A DNA stretch of 64,000 nt from Vicinamibacterales bacterium (GCA_036504215.1 DASXVO010000030.1:1-64000); one strand, 5' to 3'. Numbered from the stretch's first letter, positions 18,090-27,472 are shown. Made by a program: numbers and translations. Notes: generated by a model from the letters alone, not told the origin.

Positions 18090-19850
18090 ATGCCCGTTCG
18101 GATTGGTGAGCTCCTGCTCAAGGAGAAGCGGATTTCCCCCGACCAACTCCAGGAGGCCTTGAACTACCAGAAGGCCAACGGGGGCAAGCTGGGGTTGAAC
18201 CTCGTCAAGCTCGGGTTCGTGAAGGACGAGGAGATCACCGCCTTGCTCAGCCGGCAGTACGGTGTGCCGTCGATCGACCTCGCCGAATTCGAGATCGACG
18301 GGTCGGTGATCAAGCTCGTGCCGGCCGAAACCGCCCAGAAATACCAGATCCTTCCCCTCAGCCGCGCGGGCGCGACGCTCACGATCGCGATGACCGATCC
18401 GACGAACGTCTTCGCCATGGACGACATCAAGTTCATGACGGGGTACAACGTCGAGCCGGTCGTGGCCTCCGAAGCCGCCGTGATGGACGCCATTCAGCGC
18501 TACTACAAACTGGCGGCCAAGGGGAGTGGGGGCAACGGCAACGGTGTCGGCGGGCAGAGCGCGCTCGATTTCGCGACGGCGGCGCTGCAGGACCTGCCTC
18601 AGATGGACGCCTCCGAAGTGGAGGTGCTCGAGGAACTCGAGGAGATCAGCGTCGAGGCGCTGGCCAGGCAGGGCGAGGAGGCGCCGGTCATCCGGCTCGT
18701 CAACGTGATGCTGATGTCGGCCATCCAGAAGGGCGCGAGCGACATCCACATCGAGCCGTACGAGAAGGAGTTGCGCATCCGGTACCGCATCGACGGTGTG
18801 CTGTACAACATCATGGCGCCGCCGATGAAGTTCCGCGATCCAATCGCCTCGCGCGTCAAGATCATGTCGAAGCTCGACATCGCGGAGAAGCGCCTCCCGC
18901 AGGACGGACGGATCAAGATCCGGTTCAACGAATCGGGCCGCAACAAGGAGATCGACTTCCGAGTTTCCTGCCTCCCGACGCTCTTTGGCGAGAAGATCGT
19001 CCTCCGTCTCCTCGACCGCGACAAGCTGATGCTCGACATGACGAAGCTCGGGTTCGAACCCGAGTCGCTGGCGCGGTACGAGGAAGCGATTGGCCGCCCG
19101 TGGGGCATGGTGCTCGTCACGGGCCCGACCGGCAGCGGCAAGACGAACACTCTCTACTCGTCGATCGCCAAGCTGAACACCCCGGACACGAACATCATGA
19201 CCGCGGAGGATCCTGTCGAATTCAACCTCCCCGGCATCAACCAGGTGCAGATCAGGGATGGCATCGGCCTGAACTTCGCGGCGGCGCTCCGCGCGTTCCT
19301 CCGCCAGGACCCGAACATCATCCTGGTCGGCGAGATCCGCGATTTCGAAACGGCGGAAATCGGCGTCAAGGCGGCGCTCACGGGGCACCTCGTGCTGTCG
19401 ACGCTCCACACCAACGACGCGCCGAGCACGATCAACCGGCTGATGAACATGGGGATCGAGCCGTTTCTGGTGGCCAGCTCGGTCAATCTCATCTGCGCAC
19501 AGCGTCTCGTTCGCCGGGTGTGCAAGGCGTGTGGCGAGCCCGTGCCGGTGCCCGCCCCGGCGCTCACGAAGATCGGCTTCGGGCCAGAGGACGCCGCCTC
19601 GGTCACCCCGCTCAAAGGGCGGGGCTGCGAGAAGTGCAACAACACCGGGTTCAAGGGCCGCCTCGGCCTCTACGAGGTCATGGAGGTCGACGACGAGATC
19701 AAGGAGCTCATCCTGGTCGGCGCGTCGGGCCTCGAACTCAGGCGGAAGGCCGTCGAGCGCGGCATGATCACGCTGCGCCAGAGCGGCCTGCGCAAGATCA
19801 AGGACGGCGTGACGACGGTCGAGGAAGTACTGCGCGAGACGGTGAACTAG
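18090..19850 (+). CDS. pilB: Type IV pilus assembly ATPase PilB
   Basis: 586 residues. It is the cytoplasmic hexameric motor that drives pilus extension. The N-terminal MshEN-type domain (about 1-75: RIGELLLKEKRIS...LQEALNYQ...KLGLNLVKLGFV) resembles the c-di-GMP-binding repeat of MshE. The ATPase core has GPTGSGKT (Walker A), TAEDPVEF (Asp box), ILVGEIRDFET (Walker B) and STLHTNDAPSTINRL (His box). A tetracysteine zinc site follows: CKAC ... CEKC. It is the first gene of pilB-pilT-pilC-pilS-pilR, behind a sigma-54 promoter, with pilT 19 bases downstream. Confidence 0.96.
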   Translation: MPVRIGELLLKEKRISPDQLQEALNYQKANGGKLGLNLVKLGFVKDEEITALLSRQYGVPSIDLAEFEIDGSVIKLVPAETAQKYQILPLSRAGATLTIAMTDPTNVFAMDDIKFMTGYNVEPVVASEAAVMDAIQRYYKLAAKGSGGNGNGVGGQSALDFATAALQDLPQMDASEVEVLEELEEISVEALARQGEEAPVIRLVNVMLMSAIQKGASDIHIEPYEKELRIRYRIDGVLYNIMAPPMKFRDPIASRVKIMSKLDIAEKRLPQDGRIKIRFNESGRNKEIDFRVSCLPTLFGEKIVLRLLDRDKLMLDMTKLGFEPESLARYEEAIGRPWGMVLVTGPTGSGKTNTLYSSIAKLNTPDTNIMTAEDPVEFNLPGINQVQIRDGIGLNFAAALRAFLRQDPNIILVGEIRDFETAEIGVKAALTGHLVLSTLHTNDAPSTINRLMNMGIEPFLVASSVNLICAQRLVRRVCKACGEPVPVPAPALTKIGFGPEDAASVTPLKGRGCEKCNNTGFKGRLGLYEVMEVDDEIKELILVGASGLELRRKAVERGMITLRQSGLRKIKDGVTTVEEVLRETVN

Positions 19851-19869
19851 CCTCAAGGACGAATCATCG

Positions 19870-21003
19870 ATGGCCACACTGCCGGAGCTGCTGAAGAAGA
19901 CCGTGGAAATGGACGGTTCGGACCTCCACATCACGACGAACACGCCGCCGCAGGTTCGCGTGAACGGGAAGCTCCAGCGTCTTCCGATGCCCGAGCTCAC
20001 GGCCGCCGACACCAAGCAGCTCATCTACAGCGTCCTCACCGACGCGCAGAAGAAGCGTTTCGAAGAGACGATGGAGCTGGACTTCTCGTTCGGCATCCGC
20101 GGCATCGCGCGCTTCCGGTGCAACGTCTTCAACCAGCGCGGCGCCGTCGGCGGCGTCTACCGGCTCATTCCCGAGAAGATTCGCGGCTTTCAGGAACTCG
20201 GGCTGCCGTCGGTCATTGCCAGGCTGTGCGAGAAGCCCCGCGGCCTCGTGCTCGTCACCGGCCCGACGGGCAGCGGCAAGTCGACCACGCTGGCGGCGAT
20301 GCTCGACAAGATCAACGGCGAACGTCAGGAGCACATCCTGACCGTCGAAGACCCCATCGAGTACATCCACAACCACAAGGGGTGTCTCGTCAACCAGCGC
20401 GAAGTACACAGCGACACCGCCGGCTTCGGGGCGGCGCTGCGGGCCGCGCTCCGCGAGGACCCGGACATCGTGCTTGTCGGCGAGATGCGTGACCTCGAGA
20501 CGGTGGAAGCCGCGCTGCGGATCGCGGAAACCGGCCACCTCACGTTCGCCACCCTGCACACGAATTCCGCCGCGCAGACGATCAACCGCATCATCGATAT
20601 CTTCCCGGCGCACCAGCAGGGGCAGATCCGCACGCAGCTCTCGCTCGTGCTCGAGGGCATCATCTGCCAGACGCTGCTGCCCCGGGCGTCCCAGCCGGGA
20701 CGCGTCGTCGCGCTCGAGATCCTCATCCCGACCTCGGCCATCCGAAACCTGATCCGCGAGGACAAGGTCCACCAGATCTACTCGTCGATGCAGGCGGGGC
20801 AGGAGAAGGTCGGCATGCAGACGCTCAACCAGTCTCTCGCGACGCTGTACCTGCGACGGCAGATCACGATGGACGTCGCGCTTCAGGCTTCCTCGCACAA
20901 GGACGAATTGGTGGACATGATCAACCGCGGGGTCGGCGTGGTCGAAGGCGCCGGGCTCGGGCGGTCGGCGGGCGTCGTGCCGCCGCCGGTTCGCAAGCGG
21001 TAG
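19870..21003 (+). CDS. pilT: Type IV pilus retraction ATPase PilT
   Basis: 377 residues. It powers pilus depolymerisation for twitching motility. Seen are GPTGSGKS (Walker A), TVEDPIEYIHNHK, IVLVGEMRDLET (Walker B), TFATLHTNSAAQTINRI, and the retraction-specific AIRNLIREDKVHQIYSSMQ motif near residue 295. The N-terminal PAS-like domain begins LPELLKKTVEMDGSDLHITTNTPPQVRVNGKL. Length and motifs are normal. The ATG at 19870 lies 19 bases after pilB. Confidence 0.97.
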   Translation: MATLPELLKKTVEMDGSDLHITTNTPPQVRVNGKLQRLPMPELTAADTKQLIYSVLTDAQKKRFEETMELDFSFGIRGIARFRCNVFNQRGAVGGVYRLIPEKIRGFQELGLPSVIARLCEKPRGLVLVTGPTGSGKSTTLAAMLDKINGERQEHILTVEDPIEYIHNHKGCLVNQREVHSDTAGFGAALRAALREDPDIVLVGEMRDLETVEAALRIAETGHLTFATLHTNSAAQTINRIIDIFPAHQQGQIRTQLSLVLEGIICQTLLPRASQPGRVVALEILIPTSAIRNLIREDKVHQIYSSMQAGQEKVGMQTLNQSLATLYLRRQITMDVALQASSHKDELVDMINRGVGVVEGAGLGRSAGVVPPPVRKR

Positions 21004-21043
21004 GCCTCAGCGGGACGGTCGTTGCACACGGGGAGCACGTGCC

Positions 21044-22255
21044 ATGGCGACGTTTGCATACACGGGACGGAGACGCGGCGGCGAGACGGTGACGGGCGAG
21101 CGCGCGGCCGAGACCATCGAGGCCGCCACCGCCGCACTGCGCCGCGAGCAGATCCTCGTCACGAAGATCGCCCCGGTCAGGGCGAAGGCCGAGACGCCCG
21201 CGAAGGGGTCGAAGGGCCGGGCGGTCGCCGCCAAGAACCTCGCGGTCTTCACGCGCCAGTTCTCGGTCATGATCGACGCCGGCCTTCCGCTCGTGCAGTG
21301 CCTCGACATCCTGGGGAGCCAGGAGGAGGACAAGCACTTCGCGAAGACCATCCACGACACGCGGACCGACGTCGAGGGCGGGTCGTCGCTCGCCGACGCG
21401 ATGAAGAAGCACCCGAAGACGTTCGACCCGCTCTTCACCAACATGATTGCCGCCGGCGAAGCAGGCGGTATCCTCGACACCATCCTCAAACGTCTCGCGG
21501 TCTACATCGAGAAGAACGTCAAGCTGAAGGGGCAAGTGAAGTCGGCCATGATCTACCCGGTCGCGGTCCTCGTGATCGCCTTCGGGGTTGTCGCCATCAT
21601 CCTGTGGAAGGTCATCCCGACTTTCGCGACGATGTTCGCCGGCCTCGGCGCCGATCTCCCGCTGCCGACCCGCGTCGTCATCGCCCTGAGCAACGGGCTG
21701 GTGCGGTTCGCGCCGTTCATCATCGTCGGCATGGTGGCCGCCGTGTTTGGCGTTCGGCAGTACTACACGACCGCCGGGGGGCGCCGCGCCATCGATCGGC
21801 TGATGCTGAACCTGCCGGTGCTCGGGATGATCCTCCGCAAGATTGCCGTGGCCCGGTTCTGCCGCACGCTATCCACGCTCATCAGCTCGGGCGTGCCGAT
21901 CCTCGACGGCCTCGAGATCACCGCCAAGACCGCGGGTAACGCGGTCATCGAGGACGGCATCATGAGCACGCGCAAGAGCATCGAGCGCGGCGAGACGGTG
22001 TCGGCGCCGCTCAAGGAAACCGGGGTGTTCCCGGCGATGGTCACGCAGATGATCGGCGTCGGCGAGGCCACGGGTGCGCTCGACACGATGCTGTCGAAGA
22101 TCGCGGACTTCTACGAGGAGGAAGTGGACACCGCCGTCGCCGGCCTGCTGACGCTGCTCGAACCGATCATGATTGCCTTCCTCGGCATCATCGTCGGCGG
22201 CATCGTCATCGCGATGTACATGCCGATCTTCTCGATGATCTCGAAGCTGACGTAA
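21044..22255 (+). CDS. pilC: Type IV pilus inner-membrane platform protein PilC
   Basis: 403 residues. Two GspF/PilC domains are visible: VFTRQFSVMIDAGLPLVQCLDIL and CRTLSTLISSGVPILDGLEITAKTAGN. Three membrane helices lie near 170-200, 220-245 and 375-400. The first residues MATFAYTGRRRGGETVTGERAAET are the usual PilC opening. The protein couples PilB/PilT to pilin insertion and removal. It lies 40 bases after pilT. Confidence 0.96.
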   Translation: MATFAYTGRRRGGETVTGERAAETIEAATAALRREQILVTKIAPVRAKAETPAKGSKGRAVAAKNLAVFTRQFSVMIDAGLPLVQCLDILGSQEEDKHFAKTIHDTRTDVEGGSSLADAMKKHPKTFDPLFTNMIAAGEAGGILDTILKRLAVYIEKNVKLKGQVKSAMIYPVAVLVIAFGVVAIILWKVIPTFATMFAGLGADLPLPTRVVIALSNGLVRFAPFIIVGMVAAVFGVRQYYTTAGGRRAIDRLMLNLPVLGMILRKIAVARFCRTLSTLISSGVPILDGLEITAKTAGNAVIEDGIMSTRKSIERGETVSAPLKETGVFPAMVTQMIGVGEATGALDTMLSKIADFYEEEVDTAVAGLLTLLEPIMIAFLGIIVGGIVIAMYMPIFSMISKLT

Positions 22256-22317
22256 GGGCAGTCGCCACGGCTGACCCACACCCGGCCACGAGCCGCTTAC
22301 AGCGTGCCACTGTGCTC

Positions 22318-24006
22318 ATGGAACCCTCCGATAGGCGCCGCCGGCTCGCCTGGCTGATCGCCATCCGGGCGGCGATCAGTGCGGTCCTGCTCGGGTCGGG
22401 CGTGCTGATTGAAATCAACGCGCCGGGCGTCCTGCCGCTCACGCCGTTCTACCTGCTGATCGGCCTCACCTTCGGTTTCACGGCGCTCTACGCCTTCGCG
22501 TTGCCGTACGCGGATCACTGGCTCTGGATGGCCGACGCGCAGTTGGTGGGCGATGCCTTCGTCGTCTCGGGATTCATCGCCGTCACGGGCGGGGTGACGA
22601 GCTACTTCTCGCTGCTCTACGTGCTGCCGATCATTGCCGCCAGCACCGTGCAGGGACGGCGCGGCGCCGTGACGATCAGCGTGCTGTCCTCGCTGATCTA
22701 TGTCGGCCTCGTCGCCGCACAGTACCATGGCGGGTTCAACGCGATGTCCGCGTGGTTTCCGCAGCCGCCCGAGCTGCCGCCGACGCGTGTCGCCGAGTAC
22801 ACGGTGGCCATCAACGTCTTCGCCTTCGTGGCGGTCGCGAGTCTGTCCGGCTCGCTGGCCGAGCGGCTCAAACGGGCCGGGGCGCGCCTCGAGCGCGCGT
22901 CCACCGAGATTGCGAACCTCCAGGCGTTCAACCAGGACGTCATCGACAGCCTGATGAGCGGCCTCGTCAGCATCGATGTTGCGGGCCGAATCCTGTCGTT
23001 CAACCACGCGGCCGAGAAGATTACCGGGCAGTCGTACGAGTCGGTCGTCGGCCGCGCTGCCGCCGATGTCCTCCATCTTCCCGACGCTGTGAGGAGCGCG
23101 TTGACGAACGACCTCGACGGGGAGCGGACGCGGCGCGCCGAATTTCCCTATCCGATGCCGACCGGAGGGACGATCGAGATCGGCCTCGTGGTCGCTCACC
23201 TTCTCGCGCCAGGCGGCCGAATGGGCTACCTGCTCACCTTCCAGGACATCACCGACGTGAGGCGGCTGGAGCGAGATGCGCGGGTCAAGCAGCGGCTCGC
23301 GGCGGTTGGCGAGATGGCCGCCGGCATTGCCCACGAGATTCGCAACCCGCTCGCGTCGATGGCCGGATCCATCCAGGTCCTGCGTGAGGAGTTGTCGCTG
23401 AACGAGGACCAGGCACAGTTGATGGACATCGTGCTCCGGGAGTCGAAGCGGCTCAACGAGACGATCCGGAGTTTCCTCGCCTACGCGCGGCCGCAGCGCG
23501 CCGCGGTCGAGCGTCTCGACCTGCGAAAGACCGTGGCCGACACGGCCCTGCTGCTCAGGAACAGCACCGAAGTGTTGGCGTGCCACGCGATCGACGTGGA
23601 CGTGGCGGCCGACCCGGTCTGGTTCGACGCGGACGAAGGGCAGATACGACAGATCGTCTGGAACCTGGCCACCAATGGCCTGCGCGCGATGCCGTCCGGC
23701 GGCCGACTCCGCCTCGCGGTGCTGGCCGCCCTCCCGCCTTCGGCTACCAGTTCGTCGCCCGCCGACCGGTACGGAGCCGCCGTCCTGGAGATCGAGGATG
23801 AGGGGGTCGGCATCCCTCCCGAGGAGCTCGACGGAATCTTCCAGCCGTTTCACGGCACCTTCGGCCGCGGCAGCGGCCTTGGCCTCGCCATCGTCTATCG
23901 CATCGTCACCGACTACAACGGCGAGATCGATGTCACCTCGACCGTGGGGCGTGGGACGAGGTTCAGGGTGGTGCTGGGGGCTCCCGCAGCCGGGCTCGGC
24001 GGATAG
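22318..24006 (+). CDS. pilS: Sensor histidine kinase PilS
   Basis: 562 residues from the ATG at 22318 (a GTG two codons earlier is possible). About six hydrophobic helices occupy residues 15-190, followed by a PAS domain (FNQDVIDSLMSGLVSIDVAGRILSFNHAAEKITG). The HisKA domain has GEMAAGIAHEIRNPLASMAGSIQVL, with the phospho-accepting His at about residue 339. The HATPase_c domain has NLATNGLRAMP, EIEDEGVGIP and GSGLGLAIVYRIV. In other species PilS senses membrane pilin and controls PilR phosphorylation. Its place directly before pilR supports that role. Confidence 0.93.
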   Translation: MEPSDRRRRLAWLIAIRAAISAVLLGSGVLIEINAPGVLPLTPFYLLIGLTFGFTALYAFALPYADHWLWMADAQLVGDAFVVSGFIAVTGGVTSYFSLLYVLPIIAASTVQGRRGAVTISVLSSLIYVGLVAAQYHGGFNAMSAWFPQPPELPPTRVAEYTVAINVFAFVAVASLSGSLAERLKRAGARLERASTEIANLQAFNQDVIDSLMSGLVSIDVAGRILSFNHAAEKITGQSYESVVGRAAADVLHLPDAVRSALTNDLDGERTRRAEFPYPMPTGGTIEIGLVVAHLLAPGGRMGYLLTFQDITDVRRLERDARVKQRLAAVGEMAAGIAHEIRNPLASMAGSIQVLREELSLNEDQAQLMDIVLRESKRLNETIRSFLAYARPQRAAVERLDLRKTVADTALLLRNSTEVLACHAIDVDVAADPVWFDADEGQIRQIVWNLATNGLRAMPSGGRLRLAVLAALPPSATSSSPADRYGAAVLEIEDEGVGIPPEELDGIFQPFHGTFGRGSGLGLAIVYRIVTDYNGEIDVTSTVGRGTRFRVVLGAPAAGLGG

Positions 24007-24056
24007 GTGCCAGCGAATGGTCGTCAGTGGATCACGCCGACAGGCCTCGTGGCAGC

Positions 24057-24207
24057 GTGGTCAATTCCAATCGGGGGCTGCGCGCGTGGCAGAAGGCGGT
24101 GCGACTGGCCGCCGCCGCCTGCCGGTAGAGAGCAGATTGAGGCATGATCTCGTGGTATTGTCGCAGCGTGCGGCGGGAGTCGCGCGGGGAGCGACAGGCT
24201 GGCACTG
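24057..24207 (+). pseudogene. Possible remnant of a four-helix-bundle (S23-like) protein gene
   Basis: Between pilS and pilR the first frame reads VVNSNRGLRAWQKAVRLAAA then a stop. A shifted frame continues HDLVVLSQRAAGVARGATGW. These two pieces resemble the start (LxAWQKAxxL) and the middle (LxxQxRRAAVSVPxNIAEG) of four-helix-bundle/avd-like proteins. If so, this is a short decayed insertion; it could also be chance. No intact frame exists. Confidence 0.3.
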
Positions 24208-24253
24208 AACCACCGGCGGCTGGCAACTGAGGGAGGAAGGCACTGATCCGTCC

Positions 24254-25654
<1,401 letters not shown>

Positions 25655-25723
25655 GCCGGGCGGGTTCTGGGCTCGGGTTCGGCTCCTCCACGACCGCCGC
25701 AATTGAGATCGTAACTGGCGATC

Positions 25724-25735
25724 GACACAGTTGTC
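25724..25735. promoter_or_regulatory. PilR-like upstream activating site, pilA copy 1
   Basis: GACACAGTTGTC is an inverted repeat of GACA/TGTC half-sites. Its centre lies about 104 bp upstream of the -24 GG. Published PilR sites in Pseudomonas contain (C/G)TGTC repeats; assignment to PilR here is inference. Confidence 0.5.
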
Positions 25736-25744
25736 ATCGGTTGC

Positions 25745-25760
25745 CCAGGCGGACAGGCGG
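25745..25760. repeat. Dispersed 16-bp repeat (second copy)
   Basis: CCAGGCGGACAGGCGG, identical to the copy at 12751-12766, lies between the activator site and the pilA promoter. Confidence 0.45.
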
Positions 25761-25807
25761 CTGCTCTCGGGCGATTGTCGCAAGTACCTGCCGAACGAGG
25801 CATTGAC

Positions 25808-25827
25808 GCCCCGAGTGCCCTCGGGGC
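25808..25827. other. Perfect 8-bp hairpin just upstream of the pilA1 promoter
   Basis: GCCCCGAG and CTCGGGGC flank a four-base loop, five bases before the sigma-54 site. There is no T-run after it. It may insulate pilA from pilR read-through or be a protein site. Confidence 0.4.
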
Positions 25828-25832
25828 TCCAG

Positions 25833-25848
25833 TGGCATCAGTCATGCT
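25833..25848 (+). promoter_or_regulatory. Sigma-54 promoter of pilA copy 1
   Basis: TGGCATCAGTCATGCT has GG and GC ten bases apart and TGGCA at -24. The predicted start is near 25859, exactly where the conserved leader block begins. Confidence 0.7.
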
Positions 25849-25859
25849 CTTTGGGGACT

Positions 25860-25933
25860 GGGACACGGAGCAGGCGCTGGCCGGGTTCGCGGCAAAGGCC
25901 AACCGCCCTTACTGGTCGCCGGCAAGGCCCGGC
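25860..25933 (+). promoter_or_regulatory. Conserved structured pilA leader element, copy 1
   Basis: 74 nt begin at the predicted transcript start and match 26777-26850 with a single mismatch; the last 65 nt are identical. It can fold into a three-way junction. P1 pairs 25880-25885 with 25928-25933. P2 pairs 25889-25892 with 25903-25906, with loop CAAAGGCCAA. P3 pairs 25907-25910 with 25924-25927. Only three junction bases stay unpaired. It ends 31 nt before the pilA start codon. It matches no riboswitch class I can recognise. Confidence 0.55.
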
Positions 25934-25964
25934 GGGCCGCCATCAAACGAGCGGGGAGAACACC

Positions 25965-26489
25965 ATGAAGACACGCAGGAACGAAGGCTTCACCCTCATC
26001 GAGCTGCTGATCGTCGTCGCGATCATCGGTATCATCGCAGCCATCGCTGTGCCGGGCCTGATGCGCGCACGCATGTCGGGCAACGAGGCGTCGGCAATCG
26101 GGTCGCTGCGCGCCATCAACAGCGCCCAGTCCACGTTCTCCTCCTCGTGCGCGCAGGGCAACTTCGCGGTCGATCTGGCGACGCTCGTCCTCGGGGCTGG
26201 CGGTTCGGGTGCCGGCTTCATCAGTCCTGACCTGAATGCGAACGGCGTCCTGAAGAGCGGCTACCTGATCACCGTCGGCGCGGGCGGCGCGGCGACGAGC
26301 ACGGCGACGGCGTGCAACGGCACCGCGGGCAACGCGGCCGGCTACGCGGCGTGGGCGGATGCGCAGAGCACCTCGACCGGCACGCGGTACTTCGGCACCA
26401 ACACCACCGGCACGATTTGGCAGGGCACGGCGTCGCTGAGCGGCATCCAGGCGTCGACGGCTCCGTCGGGCGGCGTGCCGATTCAGTAG
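25965..26489 (+). CDS. pilA: Major pilin PilA, copy 1
   Basis: 174 residues. A short positive leader (MKTRRNEG) is cleaved by PilD before Phe, giving mature FTLIELLIVVAIIGIIAAIAVPGL with the conserved Glu5. The C-terminal part is Gly/Ala/Ser/Thr-rich and has exactly two cysteines (SSSCAQ and ATACNG), probably a disulphide. The ribosome binding site is GGGGAGAA. A strong intrinsic terminator follows, so the gene is its own transcript from a sigma-54 promoter. It differs from copy 2 at eight residues. Confidence 0.95.
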   Translation: MKTRRNEGFTLIELLIVVAIIGIIAAIAVPGLMRARMSGNEASAIGSLRAINSAQSTFSSSCAQGNFAVDLATLVLGAGGSGAGFISPDLNANGVLKSGYLITVGAGGAATSTATACNGTAGNAAGYAAWADAQSTSTGTRYFGTNTTGTIWQGTASLSGIQASTAPSGGVPIQ

Positions 26490-26520
26490 ATCCTCGAGCG
26501 GCGGCCGCGAGACAGTAAGG

Positions 26521-26578
26521 AAGGTGACACTCGCCTCTCCGTGCACGGCACGGGAGAAGGTCAGTGTCACCTTTTTTC
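26521..26578 (+). terminator. Intrinsic terminator of pilA copy 1
   Basis: AAGGTGACACT (26521-26531) pairs with AGTGTCACCTT (26563-26573), and the second arm runs into CTTTTTTCTT. A smaller hairpin can form inside the loop. Confidence 0.88.
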
Positions 26579-26637
26579 TTGTGTCGGCACCCCTGGCTGG
26601 CACCAACTGCATCGGTGACGAAGTTTGTCAGTCTCGA

Positions 26638-26654
26638 GTGACATCAATTGTCAC
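26638..26654. promoter_or_regulatory. PilR-like upstream activating site, pilA copy 2
   Basis: GTGACATCAATTGTCAC has perfect 6-bp arms. Its centre lies 103 bp upstream of the -24 GG. An extra TGTCA half-site lies at 26626-26630. The spacing matches that at copy 1. Confidence 0.55.
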
Positions 26655-26709
26655 TCTTCCCCGTGCCCGCCCGCCGCCGTCGTTCGCAACGTCAGCATAA
26701 GTTATTATG

Positions 26710-26722
26710 TGTCAATATCTTA
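26710..26722 (+). promoter_or_regulatory. IHF-like site between activator site and promoter
   Basis: TGTCAATATCTTA fits the IHF core WATCAANNNNTTR at all but one position and lies in the only AT-rich stretch of the spacer. IHF bending between enhancer and sigma-54 promoter is a common arrangement. The equivalent place at pilA copy 1 is GC-rich. Confidence 0.35.
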
Positions 26723-26747
26723 TGGCGTGACCATCTCGCGTTTTGCG

Positions 26748-26764
26748 TTGGCATCAGGGTTGCT
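26748..26764 (+). promoter_or_regulatory. Sigma-54 promoter of pilA copy 2
   Basis: TTGGCATCAGGGTTGCT is a strong match: TTGGCA at -24, TTGCT at -12 and GG-N10-GC spacing. The predicted start is near 26775, two bases before the conserved leader block. Confidence 0.78.
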
Positions 26765-26776
26765 CCTCTGTTGGCC

Positions 26777-26850
26777 GGGACACGAAGCAGGCGCTGGCCG
26801 GGTTCGCGGCAAAGGCCAACCGCCCTTACTGGTCGCCGGCAAGGCCCGGC
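26777..26850 (+). promoter_or_regulatory. Conserved structured pilA leader element, copy 2
   Basis: This is the second copy of the 74-nt block, with the same predicted three-way junction. The 31 nt between the block and the start codon differ from copy 1 at roughly a third of positions, and the promoter side differs as well. The identity of the block therefore stands out from its flanks. Confidence 0.55.
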
Positions 26851-26881
26851 AAGCCGCGATTAATCAGCGAGGAGAGACACC

Positions 26882-27406
26882 ATGAGAACCCGCAGGAACG
26901 AAGGCTTCACACTCATCGAGCTGCTGATCGTCGTCGCGATCATCGGTATCATCGCAGCCATCGCAGTGCCGGGCCTGATGCGCGCGCGCATGTCGGGCAA
27001 CGAGGCGTCGGCGATCGGGTCGCTTCGCGCGATCAACAGCGCGCAGTCCACGTTCTCCTCCTCGTGCGCGCAGGGCAACTACGCCGTCAATCTGTCGACG
27101 CTGGTGCTCGGTGCGGGCGGCTCGGGCGCTGGCTTCATCAGCCCTGACCTGAACACGAACGGCGTGGTCAAGAGCGGCTACCTGATCACCGTCGGCGCGG
27201 GCGGCGCGGCGACGAGCACGGCGACGGCGTGCAACGGCACCGCGGGCAACGCGGCCGGCTACGCGGCGTGGGCGGATGCGCAGAGCAGCTCGACCGGCAC
27301 GCGGTACTTCGGCACCAACACCACCGGCACGATTTGGCAGGGCACGGCGTCGCTGAGCGGGATCCAGGCGTCGACGGCTCCGTCGGGCGGCACGCCGATT
27401 CAGTAG
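26882..27406 (+). CDS. pilA: Major pilin PilA, copy 2
   Basis: 174 residues, about 95% identical to copy 1 (differences include K2R and F to Y near residue 66). It has the same prepilin cleavage site (NEG|FTLIE), N-terminal helix and two cysteines. GAGGAGAG precedes the ATG. By hand count about 26 of the first 288 nucleotides differ from copy 1 but only 4 of the last 237, so the 3' half looks recently homogenised. It has its own promoter and terminator. Confidence 0.95.
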   Translation: MRTRRNEGFTLIELLIVVAIIGIIAAIAVPGLMRARMSGNEASAIGSLRAINSAQSTFSSSCAQGNYAVNLSTLVLGAGGSGAGFISPDLNTNGVVKSGYLITVGAGGAATSTATACNGTAGNAAGYAAWADAQSSSTGTRYFGTNTTGTIWQGTASLSGIQASTAPSGGTPIQ

Positions 27407-27433
27407 GCCCACGGTTCGTTCCCGGGTAATATG

Positions 27434-27472
27434 CAGGACGGCTGCCGACAACCGGCAGCCGTCCTGTTTCGT
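27434..27472 (+). terminator. Intrinsic terminator of pilA copy 2
   Basis: A perfect 14-bp stem (27434-27447 with 27453-27466) has a five-base loop and is followed by TTTCGTTGTT. The YfhO-like gene begins immediately after it. Confidence 0.87.

Noticed and set aside
18051-20024. 657-codon open frame antisense to pilB
   Set aside because: It covers pilB and the start of pilT on the opposite strand and has a shadow-like composition.
25860-25933. Assigning the pilA leader to the GEMM (c-di-GMP-I/cGAMP) riboswitch
   Set aside because: GACACG at the start and GGCAAAGGCC are superficially similar to GEMM, but the expected GGGCAAAC, GNRA hairpin and GGACGCAAAGCC order is not present. It is kept only as an unclassified candidate.
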